A DNA stretch of 64,000 bases. Source: Eucalyptus grandis. Taxonomy: Eukaryota > Streptophyta > Magnoliopsida > Myrtales > Myrtaceae. The notes under the pieces were generated by a model that worked only from the letters and a program-made list of their open reading frames with translations, did no database searches and was not told the origin of the DNA. The first letter of the stretch is position 1; each line of letters begins with the position of its first letter. Both the position numbers and the translations under genes were made by a program. Location: assembly GCF_016545825.1 (NCBI RefSeq), contig NC_052622.1, forward strand, positions 14,736,120 through 14,800,119, given 5' to 3'. Positions 33,238 through 46,389 of the stretch are shown piece by piece.

Positions 33238-33775
33238 TAAAAACTCGCCGCAAATGCATGCCAAATGCCACCACATGTTGGATTGTGTAATTTTTATGGA
33301 TGATCATATTAAAGTGGTATCTTGTCAAGTCCAGCTCAATGGGTTGTCGATATTATTATCCGATAATGGTAACCAAAAACTTGCAAGCATTATTGGGCAC
33401 GTGTTATGAGCTGATTGGTTCATTAAAACATATTCATCACTTGTTTCCACCCTCACCTCATTTGGTGTATCTGACTTACCAAGATTAAAATGGATTCCAA
33501 GTATGCTTCCCTTTTGTTCTTGGCATTAATTAAAGAGGCAGAGAGGGAGCTAGGAAGCCTTATATTTTCGGCCGTTACATCTAGTGGTCATAGCTTGGCC
33601 GCTGCATATTGATGTAACTTCACCATCATATCAGCATCTATCCTGTTCGGAGGTTCACACCAAGCAAGAAAGTTATACTGATGTTAGCTCTAGACCATTC
33701 AATTGGCTTGCACAATCTAACCCATTTAATAGTAATTTAGGATGCGAATGGTAACATTTTTATTCTGGAGAATAA
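33238..33775. other. Intergenic, conserved with 3151-3687
   Basis: No gene seen. It supplies the empty site for the Harbinger-like element at 3691. Confidence 0.5.
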
Positions 33776-34570
33776 TTTCTTTTTAGAAATAGTTCTTTTC
33801 CATTTTTACTGCCTGAAACAATTTCTGAGTAAAATAACGTGTTTGGTAACTATACAAAATTTCTATTCTCAGAATAGAAAATGAATATGAATGTATTTGG
33901 TACAATCCATAAATTTTTGTATTTATTCGTTTTTCTTCTTGCTCACCGATTGCCAAATACCGATCGCCGACTACCACCCATCACTTGCCGCCTGCCTTTC
34001 GCCTCTAGTGGCCGGTGGACTGCGGGCGGTGATCGGACGGCGGTGGGTGGAGGGCAGCAACGTGTGGCAACGAACGACGGTTTGCGACGATGGTGGCGGT
34101 TAGGTGGTGACAAATAGCGGCCGATGGTGAAGGCTTGTAGTTGGTAGGCATCGATGCTCGGGTGACAAGCGTTGGTGGCAGCAAGCAGTGAGTTGCGGCG
34201 ATCAACTAGCGGGCGGCAACGGTTGGCCGACGATGGCAGCGGCGGCCGAAGATGACTGGTAGTTGGCAAGTAGCTGGCGGTGGCCGCAGGCAACGATGAA
34301 TCCAAGGACAGCAACAATGGCAAGGAAGAAGAACAAAAGAAAAATAAAAAAGAAAAAAATGGCTTATTTCTAGAAATTATTTCCGGGAATAATAAGTTTT
34401 GTTTTTTTTTTTTTTTTTACTTCTTGTTCCTATTCCAAATTTATTCTTAGGCCATTTTTTTTTTAATTTCGGAGAATAGAAAAATTAATTTGTGTTAGCA
34501 AACAGATTTTTATTCTTTTTTATTTGGAGAAAAAACAAAAAATCAAGGAACGGAAACGTTTCATGCAACC
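33776..34570. mobile_element. Older degenerate MITE-like element (twin of 4778-5600)
   Basis: Same AT-rich ends and GC-richer centre as in block A. The ORFs on both strands across its centre follow low-complexity codons and are not conserved. Confidence 0.4.
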
Positions 34571-35204
34571 CGTTAATCGACAGCAACCCTGGCACTTGAT
34601 TTCTAGTGAGTGGTAACTGTCCCACTAAGCAGGATTTTTTTAGAATCTCGAATCGTCGATTTCCCTCCCTAGTTTTCAAGCATCACTTCTTTGCTTCCAA
34701 GTTGATCTTCTTTCTGTTCTATGTTGCCCTCGAGATGATCAGTTGGTCAACTTGGGTTCTCAACCCAATATCGCGCCCCCAGTGTGGGGTCCTCCAACCC
34801 ATCCTCTTCCTCTCGACCTTGGTCTGCAACGCGGATATTGGCTTTGCTGCTAGCTAATTCTCTAATTCCCTCGCCTTAGAAGATCTAGCTGACATTAGAA
34901 GAGACGCCGATTTCCTGGAAATTTCATTATTTATTGTCCTGGTTTGTGGACTGGGCTTGTACGCCTAAACCTGGCTGCATAAGCGTTAGCCAAAACATTT
35001 AGCTGCTGGCCCTAGATTCCCAATTCCACTAAATCCTTAGATCTCCCGTCGCGCCAGCTCACTCCTAACGCCATTAGATATATCAATAGCTCTCTTCTAA
35101 TTCTCCGCTGGGCTGGAAAGGTTTATTTCCTGGATCCAACAAGAATTGGACTCACCTACCGAGACAATGGAGGCTCCCAACAAGGTGAGCCGCTCTCCAC
35201 AAAG
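34571..35204. other. Intergenic, no gene seen
   Basis: Twin of 5601-6590 without the 205-bp tandem duplication. Confidence 0.45.
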
Positions 35205-35850
35205 ACCATTGAAGAGTGTGTTTGGTAAGAATTTTGTTCCTGAAAATAATTTTTACTTAAAAATAGTTTTTTTTTTATTCCATTCTCTAAATGAATTTCT
35301 AAGTATTTGAAGGCATGTGGTAATTGTCTAAAATTTCTATTCCCAAAATAGAAATGTATTTGATACTGAACCTCAAATTTTTTTGTGACTTAGAATTTCT
35401 TTTAATTTTTTAAATTTATTTTATTACTTTTTTCTTTTTTTTCTTCTCTTTTTCCTTTTTCCTTCTCTTCTCCTTCCTCTTGCTAGTCGCCGGCCTTGGA
35501 GCCTCATTGACCCCTGCCGAGGCTCCAGCGAGGTTGCCGGACCTCATCTAGTCGGTCACTGGCTATCGTCGTGGCCGACGATCGACTAGAGGAAGAAGAA
35601 GAGGAAGAGAAAAAGAAGAAAAGAAAAGAGAAAAAAATAAAATAAAATGATTGATTATGGAGTTATTTACGGGACCAAAGAAGCAAATTTTTTGTACATC
35701 TTGATTCTATTCTAAATCCATTCCCAAGAATAAAAAAGTCTTTTGTATTCAACCGGGAATAAAAAAGTTACTAAACTAATTTCTGTTTTTTCTTTTCCAA
35801 GAAATAAAAGAATAGAATCGGACACTGTTTGACATATTATCACCGACGGA
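35205..35850. mobile_element. Degenerate MITE-like element (twin of 6556-7200)
   Basis: AT-rich ends with a short GC-richer core around 35500-35600. Confidence 0.3.
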
Positions 35851-37136
35851 GTCTCTTCGAAGCTAGTCTTAGAGATCGTAGTTGAGGGGATCAACGGGGA
35901 CATCAAGGGCCTGATCACCGACAGAGTCTCTTCAAAGCTATTCTTACTCCTTTCCCACCTTATAATGGTAGGGGTACGTCCCGGGGGTAACACTTCTTGA
36001 ATATGTCCCATTTTAATAGCGGAAACTTCATTTATATATCATTTATTTCAACATTTCTCTTCTTGCAGTAAACCCTCGAGCGCTATGGAAATGGATGAAG
36101 AAGCCGCGAGATGGCTGGTGGTGACAAAGTATTTCCATAGTCCCAGTCAGCCATTAACAAAGGTAATTTTTACTTGCTGCCCCCAGACAGTTAAAAGGTG
36201 CGGCCCGACAGGGACACTCTCAGGTCGCTTCTTTTTTACTCGTGATGAAGGAGACTTCTAGTTTACTTCTACCGAGCAGCCTCTCCAGCGGTCCAAAAGG
36301 AAGAAGATTGCTTGCTTCCTCGGAACCCCAACAAGCTCAAACTTAACACTCCCTTACAAGATCTTGTGGACAAGACACGATGCCGATGGAAAAATGCCTT
36401 CCTTTCTTCAAATTGTTGAGGGGCGTTGTTGGATTTCAGTGAGGCCATTTCCAGAAATCTCGAGGAAGAACAACAAAGCTATTCATTCATTCCCACACAC
36501 GGCCCCAATATTGAAGGCTGAAATGAGAAACACGAACTCTGCCGAAGGTCTTTCTGGAATTTGATTGGGCGTACGGATTTTGTGCTTGGATTGGTCCTCT
36601 GATGCTTAGGTTCGGACTGGAATGTGGGAAATCTAAAAAGGAAATGATGCGGAGCTTTAGGAATGAGGAGAGAGATTTCTTCTGAGAGGGATCTTATGAT
36701 ATGATCTTTACCATCCTTCCTACACTATCCTGGAGCGACATGTCTACTTGAGTGCGGACTATACCGGGGATGTTAATGATTGCATTTCTACAATAGGGTT
36801 TTGCGTCTTTTTCGGCAGTTCCGTAATTACTTGGCTTAGTAAGATACAAACCATTATACAAGTGATTAGAAAATGAACGGACCACATCACCATAGTGAGT
36901 AGAACGGAAAAAGCTACCCCTTGGATATGAGCCAAGAAGGTTGTATTAGGATGGGTAATGATGAGATATACTAAATTATCAACCAACTATTGATAGAGTG
37001 TAAAATCTCGCAATAGGGTGCCATTAAGAAGGTCTAGGTTGGCATTGGGCTCCATGGGTAAAAGTGACCTTATCATCAATCAAACCCACATCTAGAGAAT
37101 GAAAATATGGTGGTACTTTCATCTCTCCATGGGATC
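35851..37136. other. Intergenic, no gene seen
   Basis: Twin of 7201-8495. The ORF near 36364-36564 is shifted in the other copy, so I do not call it. Confidence 0.5.
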
Positions 37137-37280
37137 ATGAGGAAATTAGAGGCGAGAAATTTGGTCGCTTTTTTAAGCACCGGAGTTCATGGTGATGATG
37201 GAACGGATCTTCTACTGCTCAAGTCCGGAGTGATCTTCGTGCTGTGCTTGATCCTCACGTTGGTCATTATGTTTTCCTGA
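37137..37280 (+). CDS. B2: 47-residue membrane-only ORF of the family
   Basis: The ATG is intact here (ACG in A2). The protein has the family N-terminus (MRKLEARNLVAFLS), GDDGTD, LLLLKS and the hydrophobic segment, and ends MFS where TGA replaces the usual Cys codon. The His/Gly tail is absent; its remains lie 745 bp downstream beyond a MITE. It could encode a membrane micropeptide or simply be a decayed gene. The downstream basic stretch is still visible in frame after the stop, so the TGA is probably the first lesion. Confidence 0.4.
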   Translation: MRKLEARNLVAFLSTGVHGDDGTDLLLLKSGVIFVLCLILTLVIMFS

Positions 37281-37330
37281 GGCAACGATGGCATCAACTC
37301 GTCTGGCTCTTGCTGCAAAAAGAAAAGGAG

Positions 37331-38003
37331 GGGAAAATTGTCAAAAAAATTCATAAACTTATTACACTTTTATCAATTCAGTTTGAAATCTTTTAATTGT
37401 GTCAACTAAATCCCAAATCTTTTCACATTTTGCCAATTGAGACCATCAGGCAAATCCTAATTAAAAATCGCTAACGTGAACACTAGCCTTCCCGTGTAGC
37501 ATGACCGGCAATGACATGGATACATTTATAATAATATTTCAATTTTTTTTCTTCTTTTCTCTTCTTTTTTCTTTTCTTTCTTTCCTTTGTTTTTTTCCCA
37601 ACTCCAGCCATAGTCAAGGGCTAGTAACCCTCGCCTACTTTGTGTGAGGGCGTCATAGCCCTTGCCGACCAAGCCAATTGAGGGACGTTGGCCTTCACCT
37701 GTGGCCGATAATGGTCGGCCGATGACCTTGCTGGCCAAAATTGGGGAAAAAAAACAAAGGAAAGAAGATAAATAAATAAACAATCGAGAAACTTTTAGAA
37801 TGTTATTAAAAATTATCCATGTCAATGCCACCCATGTCACATAGGACGGCATCTACGTCAAATGATTTTGTGGCCAAAATATAGCTGAATTGACCCAATC
37901 GGCAAAATATGAAAATATTTATGACTCAATTGGTATAATTAAATGGTTTATGACATAAGTGACTAAAGTATAATAGGTTTAGGACTTTTTGGATAATTTT
38001 CTC
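37331..38003. mobile_element. MITE splitting B2
   Basis: Same element and position as 8689-9369, starting GGGAAAATTGTC and ending GGATAATTTTCTC. It was inserted before the block duplication. Confidence 0.7.
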
Positions 38004-38024
38004 GAAAAAAAAGACGTCCAATGC

Positions 38025-38153
38025 GGTGGTTACTACGTAATCGGAGGTGATGACGGCCACCACCACGATGGAGGCCACCACGGAAGTCACCATGGAGGAG
38101 GTGGTCATGGGCCTCCGGCCACTCTCGTTGGATGTGTCGTGTTTTGCTACTAA
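38025..38153 (+). pseudogene. B2: detached His/Gly tail
   Basis: A 42-codon open frame (GGYYVIGGDDGHHHDGG, then more His/Gly, ending VVFCY) without a start. Compared with the A2 tail it has 15 extra bases near the end. Confidence 0.6.
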
Positions 38154-38489
38154 AGCCTTCACTGGTTTCTTGACCGTGAAGTAGCATTTTCCATAACTCT
38201 CTACTTTTTGTGGCCAATGCTTATCTCGTATCCTCTGCTATGCGATTTTCAGCTCAACTTTGTTTGAGTAGGGATGGAAGCTGGAGGGACTACGGTGAAA
38301 AACTCGTCGTAATTTTGAATTTGACACTTGAAGTTAAGATCCAAGATTGTTATAAACATTGGAGGGATATGTAAATGGAGGCCCAAACCCAATCGGTTGA
38401 CTAGTGCTGGAACTTAACAAACTGTCCAACTATATTGTTTGGATGGATGGTTTTAACGAATTAAATAAATATTTTGAACCTAAGTTTAG
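38154..38489. other. 3' flank of B2, no gene seen
   Basis: Twin of 9507-9880. Confidence 0.5.
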
Positions 38490-39360
38490 ATGTTATTATA
38501 ACCGAATGGATAACTGGTAATTAATTCGAAGGACCCACTTGTAAAATTTCAAAGTACTACGTGATCTAGTACCGGACGTGGAGTAGTGAAATCATTATTT
38601 CATCGGCAAGTTACCAATAACTAGCTGCACTCATTGGCAAAACAGTAAAGCACTTTGTGATCTGCTTCGGAATATTAGATTCGAAAACGTACCATGGAAT
38701 TTTTATTTATAAGTTACTATTTAATCGAAGGGGCCCACTTATAAAATTTTCAGGCATTTGGTATGCATACTCAATCTATGATGATAAAAACATTATTTCA
38801 TTCGTAAGTCGCAAACTACTTGATGGCCGAAATTATAAAATTTTATAGCACTTGGTATTATATGACTGAATATGAAGGATGATAAAATTGTAATTTTATC
38901 GATAAGTTACTAATTAATTGCTAGAGCCCACTTGCAATAAAACGTGTACTAATCTACTTGTGAAAGAGATGGTAAAACCATTACTAACCAATTGACAAGC
39001 CCAATTATAAAATTTTAAAAAGAATAATTGGATAACAGTTTTTAATTTACTGTGAGAATAACATTCTTTCCTGAACAACAAAAAACCATATAATAAATTA
39101 TTATAAATTATTGCAGAGTTCAATTTTTCAAATATTTGTGGCTTACACAATAAGTTGTTGTTTACAAAGTAAACCAAACACTATTATGTTAGTAAAGCCA
39201 GATTTAAAAGCACTTGTTAATCTACTATTGGATACTATTGGCCAATATAAATCTATAATTGGATATTAGATTTGAGAAAAATAAAATCACTATTTTGCTG
39301 GTAAGTTACAAATAGTTGACTGGACAAGAAAGTTGCCAACCAATTTTACTTAATAATGAT
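38490..39360. repeat. Degenerate AT-rich tandem array after B2
   Basis: Twin of 9881-10745, with the same loose units. Confidence 0.6.
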
Positions 39361-41021
39361 ATTATAGGACATTACAAACTTTCAGATGATAACATATTTC
39401 ATTGAGATGGAAAGTTGAGGCAACTTGCTTGTAATGTTCAAAGTTAGATGGAAGATCCTTTGTCCAATGTGATATATTTCTCAATGTTTCAATAAATCTG
39501 ACCAATGGATTAAATTTGACTGATGGATTAAATTTACGCAATTGCAAAAGTTTTAGGAATCAATTAGCCAAAAAATAAGTTTAAAACTGAATCGGCACAA
39601 TTACAATAGGTTTATGACTTTTTTGATAATTTTCTCCACTTTTAGGAAAGTCTAAATTTATTCAAAGTACAGCAGATATAACAGTATCTATAGAGTCACT
39701 CAAATCCATCGCAACTAACAGTTATTCAAAGGTGATTATTCATGATGTTTTAAGGTGGTTGAAGTAGATGACCTAGAGAGTAGTTGCAAATATTGAGTTA
39801 AATGCTAGGGGTGCAGCATGGCAGTTTCGAGTTTGGAGATATGAAAAGTGAAGACTGATGGACGGTTGTGAGTTTGGAGATAAGGAGTAACATCTAGAAA
39901 GCTCCAAGGTTCCTCCACCTGTAGTTCAAAATTTTTTTAAGTGCCCACTTTTACATATAACGAATTATCTAAACTGTAATGGTTTGGGGACAACAAATGT
40001 TAGGGTATGTTTCAAAGGAATCAGTTGATTTGGCTTTCATTATATGTGCTACGAGTTAGAAAATGCCGTGGAGAGACAACTGATTTCAACGACAACTATG
40101 GTTATGACAACAGAAGGAGCTGAAGTGGTAGCGTGGTCTAATGACTTGATTGGTGATGATGGCTTGGAAATCCAGTTGTTTTGGTGTTCATGTCAAGCGA
40201 GGATTTGACATCGAAAAAGTTTCTTGCCGCAAAGATTTTTGCGGACATGCGAACTGAGTTCAATCGTTTGGAGTAGTTTGAGCCCAACGCAGTTTTGATG
40301 GACATCTAAAGTAGTTAAGCATCTATTGAGGTATTGGGAGGCCTTGCATGGATGACGAGCACCATGACCCGCCCATGAACATTGAGCCAAGCGAAAAATT
40401 GTTAAACTTGGGGCTCAAAATTCTAGTCAAAATTGGAGTTGGGGTCAAGTCTAGAGACCGATAGGTCCGGGATTTTTTGGACCAATGGCCGAGGCTTCGA
40501 ACCAGGAGCTTCCCTATAATCTGTTGCTACTACGCTCAGGGCGGGCACCTGACTAGAGGCCGACATAAACCTTTTGGCTGTCCGGTTTTGTTTAGCCTAT
40601 TTTAATAACACACACTTTTGTTAGTTTCTGGAATGACTTATTTTTTAGGGATTGTAAGATCACATTGATAGATTTATTTTGAGAGTGATTTTGGGTAGGG
40701 AAACATGTGAGTGATTGTAATCATGTAGTCTCTATTCATAATGGATTTCTCTTCTATCGACTCTTTTCAAGAAGTAGGTACCAACATTCGGGTTGAATGA
40801 CATAAATTTCTAGTGCTCTTTCTCATGATTTGTTGATTTTCCCGATAATTTTTTCTTTTCATATTAGATTTGAATCGTAGAATCCATTAGCTTGAATAGT
40901 TATTTCACAATGCATCCACATCCATTTTGCATCACACACATGCTGTGTTTGTAAAAAAAAATATAGTTTATATAAATAGGATATATAAGATTTCAATCTC
41001 TCAAATCATATTAATGAACAA
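39361..41021. other. Intergenic, no gene seen
   Basis: Twin of 10746-12385, containing copy 3 of the 190-bp block (40411-40598). It ends at the target duplication AACAA of the solo LTR. Confidence 0.5.
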
Positions 41022-44000
41022 TGTCATACCCCGACCCTTCGAGCACGTGCCCATCTCTGCTTGGTCGATTAATAGCAATGTCCCAGAACGCATCGCCAAC
41101 CCTTTCAATTTAATATACGCATGCGGAAGCAGATATAAATAATCCCCAGACAATAAAATAATGGGATAGGAAAGTAGGGCCATAATTTTTTCAAACCAAA
41201 ACCAACCTTTTATAAACACACCGGTTTATTTACAACATCAGGTCGTTTACAAAATTATTGGCTTAATCGAAAAGGTATTGTCCTATGACTAGCGAGTTAA
41301 ACAGGTTTGCCAATTCTATTTCCTTCACTTACCCAAACTCCAAGACTTCAAGTCCTCCACGAACACCATTTAAGGACCTAAAAATGATTATACAATAACC
41401 AGTGAGACAACGTTTCAGCGAGTTGTACTCCCTAAGACCCGATTAGAAAGAAAATATGCCTTAGGGCTACCTAAGCACAATCACAAGTCAGAGAGCTTAC
41501 ATTGGCATTAGTTTCCTTCCTGCAAGTCAGTTCAAATAACAGATACTGACAATCATATCATCCAATCATTCAGATCGAGTCATCAATCAATCGACTCAGT
41601 CGATTACATGTCAACAAGACCACTCCCGGTCATTTCGATTATTCATTCTCGATTCTAAATCACGGCCCTACAAGCATAATTTTTAATTAGTAGAATCATG
41701 GCCACACTTGACAATTTTAGACTTAGTGACATCATGGCCTCACCTGGCAATTTTCTCGACTTGGTGGAATCACGGCCCCACTTGGCAATTTTCTTGACTT
41801 GGTGGCATCACAGTCCCACCTGACAATTATCTATCCAACTCACAACCTCACACGGTTATTTTCCCTTCAAATAACGACATTTTCCAATTTTGAGATAAAT
41901 CTCCATAACCACCAATCACACTCAATTTTCACAAACTGGTACTCAATTAAATAAACAGAGAGTCAGCACAAAATTCTGGTCGTTAACTATTCCAACCTAA
42001 TTTCCGGAAAATAAATAAATAAATATGAAAAATAATAAATAAAAATCAGCTACCAGCTGAGGCGGTTTCTCTAGCACCAAAAAAATAATAATAAATAAAT
42101 AAATGCAATAAATCCAACTTAGGCCCGTTATAGCCTAATTGGAAATTGAGACAAGCCCAGAAAATTACCGAGACTCGTTCAATAAATACCATAACCTATT
42201 TCATTGCTAACTACACTATTCATTTGCCTAACATGCATTAATAAGTCTATAATTTAATTACTCTAATCTAATCTATCCACCTAATTGCACTTAATTAAAT
42301 ATAATCAACCCCTAAACATCATTAACCGACTAATAAGGGATTAGTGAACAAAACTCACTTGATAAGAGCGAAGACCGGATCACCATGACGGCGACGCAAT
42401 GGCGGCCGAAATCCAACTTTTCGGCGGCGTTGGCAGATACTCGAACTGGGCCCAAAAGTCTTGCAAGCCCACAGAAATTTCTGGGCTTAGACTTGGGCTT
42501 GGGCCTGCCTCTTGGGCTTCAAGTGGGCTGAAACAAAACTGAACTGGGCTTGCGAAGTGGGCTGTTGGGCTCACTTGGGCCGAGATGGGCTTGCTGAAGT
42601 TCACTTGGGCAGCTGGAGTTGATGGGCCAAAGACTTGGGCTGCTGAAATTTTTCTTGGGCTTCAAATGGCCCAACTGCTGGGCCGAATGCTGCTGGAAAT
42701 TGAAGATGGGCTGCGGCTTGAAGAAGATGCGTGGCCTGGAATTGCTGAACCGAAGACAGGCTGGAATTCGGTGGTCTTCACACGGCAAAAATGGAGGCCA
42801 CGACGAGGAAGCGAGGGGGAGATCGGTGGGTTCTGCTGGCGGTCAAAGATGAGGCGGGGCGATGGAGTTGCTTCGGCAACTTGTCTTCGTGCAGCTAGAT
42901 GAAGAAGGCGGTGCAAGGTCAACAAACCAACTGAGGAGATGCAGGGTTGACTGAGAGAAAACGTGGCAGCGGCTGGGTTGTTTCGGTGAAGGAAGAAGCA
43001 AAATTGATGGAGCCGAGGGAGAGAACGTGGGGTTCAGGGGTATGATGATGGCGTTGGATGATGGTGGATGTTGAATGATGATGGTGGTGGTGGTAGGACA
43101 CGTGAGGAAGAAATGAAAATGGGGCAGCTTGGGGTCTTCGTGGCAGCTTGCAAAGAATCGGTGGAGGAGATGGTGGAGACGTGGGGCTTGAGGGCTGGCG
43201 CAAGAAAATTGAACCGAGAGAGAGATGGAGCGGCTTCGAGGAAAATGGAACAAAAGCCAAAGGCAGAAACCAGCGGAAATCTTGCTCGAGTGAAGAGGCG
43301 GTGGGGGAGAAGGCGTGCGTGAGGGGCCAGCTAAGAGGAGAATAAAAGTCAGCAATCCTTAGCCAACAAATTTAATGTTTGGTCCGCTTAAAGGCCACGC
43401 AAAAATATCTAATGTTCCCCATTCTTTCTTGCTCAAATTCCCACAAGAATATCCAACTTAAATGTCCAAAATGCAGCCTTCAAGCCTAGATCCGAATTTC
43501 ACTCAATTTAGACTTCAATTTTATCCTCAAATTCTCCAAATTTGAAGTCCAAAATTAATGAAGAAAAGCCTACAAAATTTCCACACTTTCCTATCATCAA
43601 GTAGCTCGGCCTGGAAATCCAAATTCTTTTCAATTGGCCCATCCGAATTTACGTTAATTTTCCGCGACGTCCAAAACGGTTTTTCGTAAAAATTCCGGAA
43701 TCTTTGAAAATTTCTCGGAGGATGAGTCGACGTTCCTAAAATAGCTCGTGACATCACAGAACTTTCAATTTCTGAAATCGGGTTCAAATTCACGGTTAAT
43801 TTCACTCTGACGCGCTTTTAGCGTGATCTAATCTACCGGGTAACTTTGAGGAATTTTTGGTGCAATTGACCCATGATCAATTTAACTCAAGTCACACTGT
43901 ACATCTTCGGCACATTGGCGACTCTCGGTTGTCGTGAAAATCTCGAGGTTTTAATTACGGACACCCGGTTCCAAAACGATAGAAAAATCGGTCTAGTGTC

Positions 44001-44304
44001 GATCGACAAGTATTTTGCAACCAAGTGGAATCACCCACACTCTAATCACATATCTCGGTCGAATCAACCTATCATCGGTCTTTAATCGATTTATGACAGT
44101 ACCGTAATGACCCTTGCAAACCAACACGGTTGAGCGGTCGATTCGGTCGAATTCTCAAGTCCATTGCATTTAGGTTCTTTAATTGCTTGCCCGATAGTTC
44201 AATTATCTCATGAGTGATCAGCTCGAAAAATAGCACTATCGGCACTTCGATGAAAGGCCGATTTATTTAATTGAAAACGAAATCTGAAAATTCAGGCTGT
44301 CACA
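41022..44304. mobile_element. Solo LTR, 3283 bp, with intact target duplication
   Basis: Starts TGTCATACCCCGACCC and ends GGCTGTCACA, flanked by AACAA on both sides (41017-41021 and 44305-44309). Block A at about 12381 has the uninterrupted site 'gaacaatgctttc'. No internal domain is present, so this is a solo LTR left by recombination between two LTRs. Length, TG/CA ends and 5-bp duplication fit a Ty3/gypsy-type element, but no coding region confirms this. It contains four 38-bp repeats (41696-41840). ORFs within it are low-complexity and not shared with 1-1862. Confidence 0.85.
41696..41840. repeat. Four degenerate 38-bp repeats inside the solo LTR
   Basis: Units of the form 'atcacggccccacttggcaa' then 'ttttcttgacttggtgg' occur four times in a row. 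Confidence 0.75.
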
Positions 44305-45068
44305 AACAATGCTTTCAGCATCAAATCATCTAATAAAATAAAATAAATTAGTCTTTGATCGGTATTCGTTATTAGCAAATAATAATAAATAGAAAAAAGC
44401 ATACTTTGTAGAAAAATTGTTATTTGAATCTTAAATTTATTATATATATTTAATCCAATTTTAAACATTTTAGTTGATTCACTATAGGTCTAAACCTTTA
44501 CATGACATTCTAATATAGTCCTCCTATTATTTCTCGCCTGAAATTATTGACATGGTGGTCCAGTCATATGTCGGATATTCATTCGAGTATCTGGAGCACG
44601 AAATAGATCACAAAATATTAAACTATTGTCAAATGCAAACAACTTTACTCGAAACGATATTGTTTTGCTTAATTTTCTTAGTTTCCTCATTTTTATCCTT
44701 TTCTTTATTCTTTCTTTTTTCCTTTTCTGTCCACTGTTTATTTTTTTGGCCTGGTAAAGCGTGAACGCTTATGACAACAATATTTTGAGCATGATCATCC
44801 ATATCCGTAAGCCACAACTCAAATCACGCCAAACAACTCCTCAACTATCTCAGTTGACGAATTTCTAACACCCTATGAGGCTACAGAAAGTGGGCTCATT
44901 TGAATTCTTTTCAGCCTCTACATCCGAATTCCCTCCCATATGAGACGGAAATGATTGAGACCCCAAAAATTCGATCAGCTTCAATAATCTGATATATGCT
45001 AAAGCATGAATGAATAATCGCCTACAAATTAAGAAGCAGTAGAAGCGGCTTCAATCTCCCTGGCCTTC
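44305..45068. other. Intergenic, no gene seen
   Basis: Twin of 12381-13144. Confidence 0.5.
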
Positions 45069-45215
45069 ATGGCCACCGAGCCCGAAGCAGCTGAACTTGA
45101 TTTGCTGCAAGCTCGCCAAGATGTGGAGACTCGGCCCATGGCTGTCGAGCTCGACGAGCCATGGCGACACCTTGTAGAGTTGAGCAACAAAGGCGTCTGC
45201 AGAATTCAATCGTGA
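45069..45215 (+). CDS. Conserved short ORF upstream of B3
   Basis: 48 residues, MATEPEAAELDLLQARQDVE then PMAVELDEPWRHLVEL, ending RIQS. It is the longest intact copy of the short ORF also found at 13145, 21566 (broken) and about 55755 (start frame broken). It has many Glu, Gln and Leu residues and is probably helical. Its position 865 bp before the B3 start equals that in the other units. Expression is unknown. Confidence 0.35.
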   Translation: MATEPEAAELDLLQARQDVETRPMAVELDEPWRHLVELSNKGVCRIQS

Positions 45216-45530
45216 AATCAAGGTAGAAGGACGTGCCAGACCTGAAAAAAACCAAAAAAGAGAGAGAAAATAAAACACAAGTTCTGCATAAAGGCATCGT
45301 CTTGAGTAAATTTGTTCAACATGCCACTTAAGATGGTATGTGATGGCTAGACCACCACATTAACAATTTCAGATGGACTTTCATCGGGGGGACTTGATTG
45401 GAGTTTTACTCAAAGGTTTCGGACAACACTGAATCGACTGCAAAATATGCAATAAATCTACGATGGGAATGACAATATCTTCGTAGCTGCCCACGATTGC
45501 CTAAAAAATTCCCAGAGATACTACGGCTCT

Positions 45531-45557
45531 CTTAAGTCATAAACCAGCTGCCTTAAG
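45531..45557. promoter_or_regulatory. Inverted repeat upstream of B3, one mismatch
   Basis: CTTAAGTCA / TGCCTTAAG with a 9-bp spacer, 403 bp before the start codon. One arm has an A-to-C change. Confidence 0.4.
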
Positions 45558-45933
45558 ATTAAGAGAGCTGTACCTTTCAACCAAAAACAGAATGAGTCAA
45601 GCATGGAGAGTCGAATCATCTCACCGACCGTCTTGATTGACCCGCAACTTCGCTTGTTCACCGTTTTGGTCCAATCAGGGGAATGTGCACGACCCTTATC
45701 TAAGATTACGATCACCAGCTCGACGTCACCACTTTGCCATTTTAAGACTGTCTAAGTTTGATCAGAAGAAACTTCGCAGAACCTTCACCACGACTCCCGA
45801 TACGTCAACCAAAGGGCATTATCTCCAGAGTCGTCCCCTCAACTTTTGTGCTCCATCATCGTCATGGCCAGTGCTTAAATTGAATGTTCCTAGCCTTAGG
45901 AATAGTTTGAGTTTTTGCTTATCCCTCCATAAG

Positions 45934-46389
45934 ATGAAGAAATTCATGGCGAGAAATATGATCGATTTTGCAAGCGCCAGCGCTCGTGGTGATGATGGAT
46001 CGGGTCTTTTGCTAAAGGCCGGAGTGATCTTCGTGGCGTGCTTGATGCTCGCGTCTATCGTAGTGTTTTCCTATGCTGACAAAGGCGACCACTCGTCCCG
46101 CTCTAGCAATAAAAAGAAAAAGAGAGATGCCAAAGGCAGAGGTGGAGACGGAGGCAATGATGGTGGCGGAGACAGAGGCGATGACAATGGCGGCGGCAGC
46201 AGAGGCAGAGGCGAAGGCGGCCATCATAGAGGTCACCGCGGAGGTCATCAGGGAGGCCACCGCCACAGAGGTCACCATGGAGGCCACCCCCATGTCCACC
46301 ATAATGCAGCCTACCACAAGAAAAAGAATACAATTTCTCTGTTCTATCTTCTAAGATCAATCTTACTTGATCTCGTTCAAAGACTTTGA
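45934..46389 (+). pseudogene. B3: family member truncated and fused to copia-2 LTR
   Basis: The ATG aligns with the family start (MKKFMARNMIDFAS); the frame is open upstream, but that is leader. GDDGSG, LLLKA and a hydrophobic segment follow; the usual FSC is FSY, so the Cys is lost. Next come SSNKKKKRDAKG and GGHHRGH-type repeats. Host sequence ends at about 46318 (residue 128), then 23 LTR-encoded residues (from KKKNTISLFY) to a stop. The remaining tail lies at 51957-52201. The chimera ends in a second hydrophobic stretch. Whether it is expressed is unknown. Confidence 0.65.

Noticed and set aside
42380..43355. Several ORFs including one of 170 codons on the minus strand
   Set aside because: Inside the solo LTR; low-complexity Ser/Pro/His composition, overlapping frames, no domain, not shared with 1-1862.
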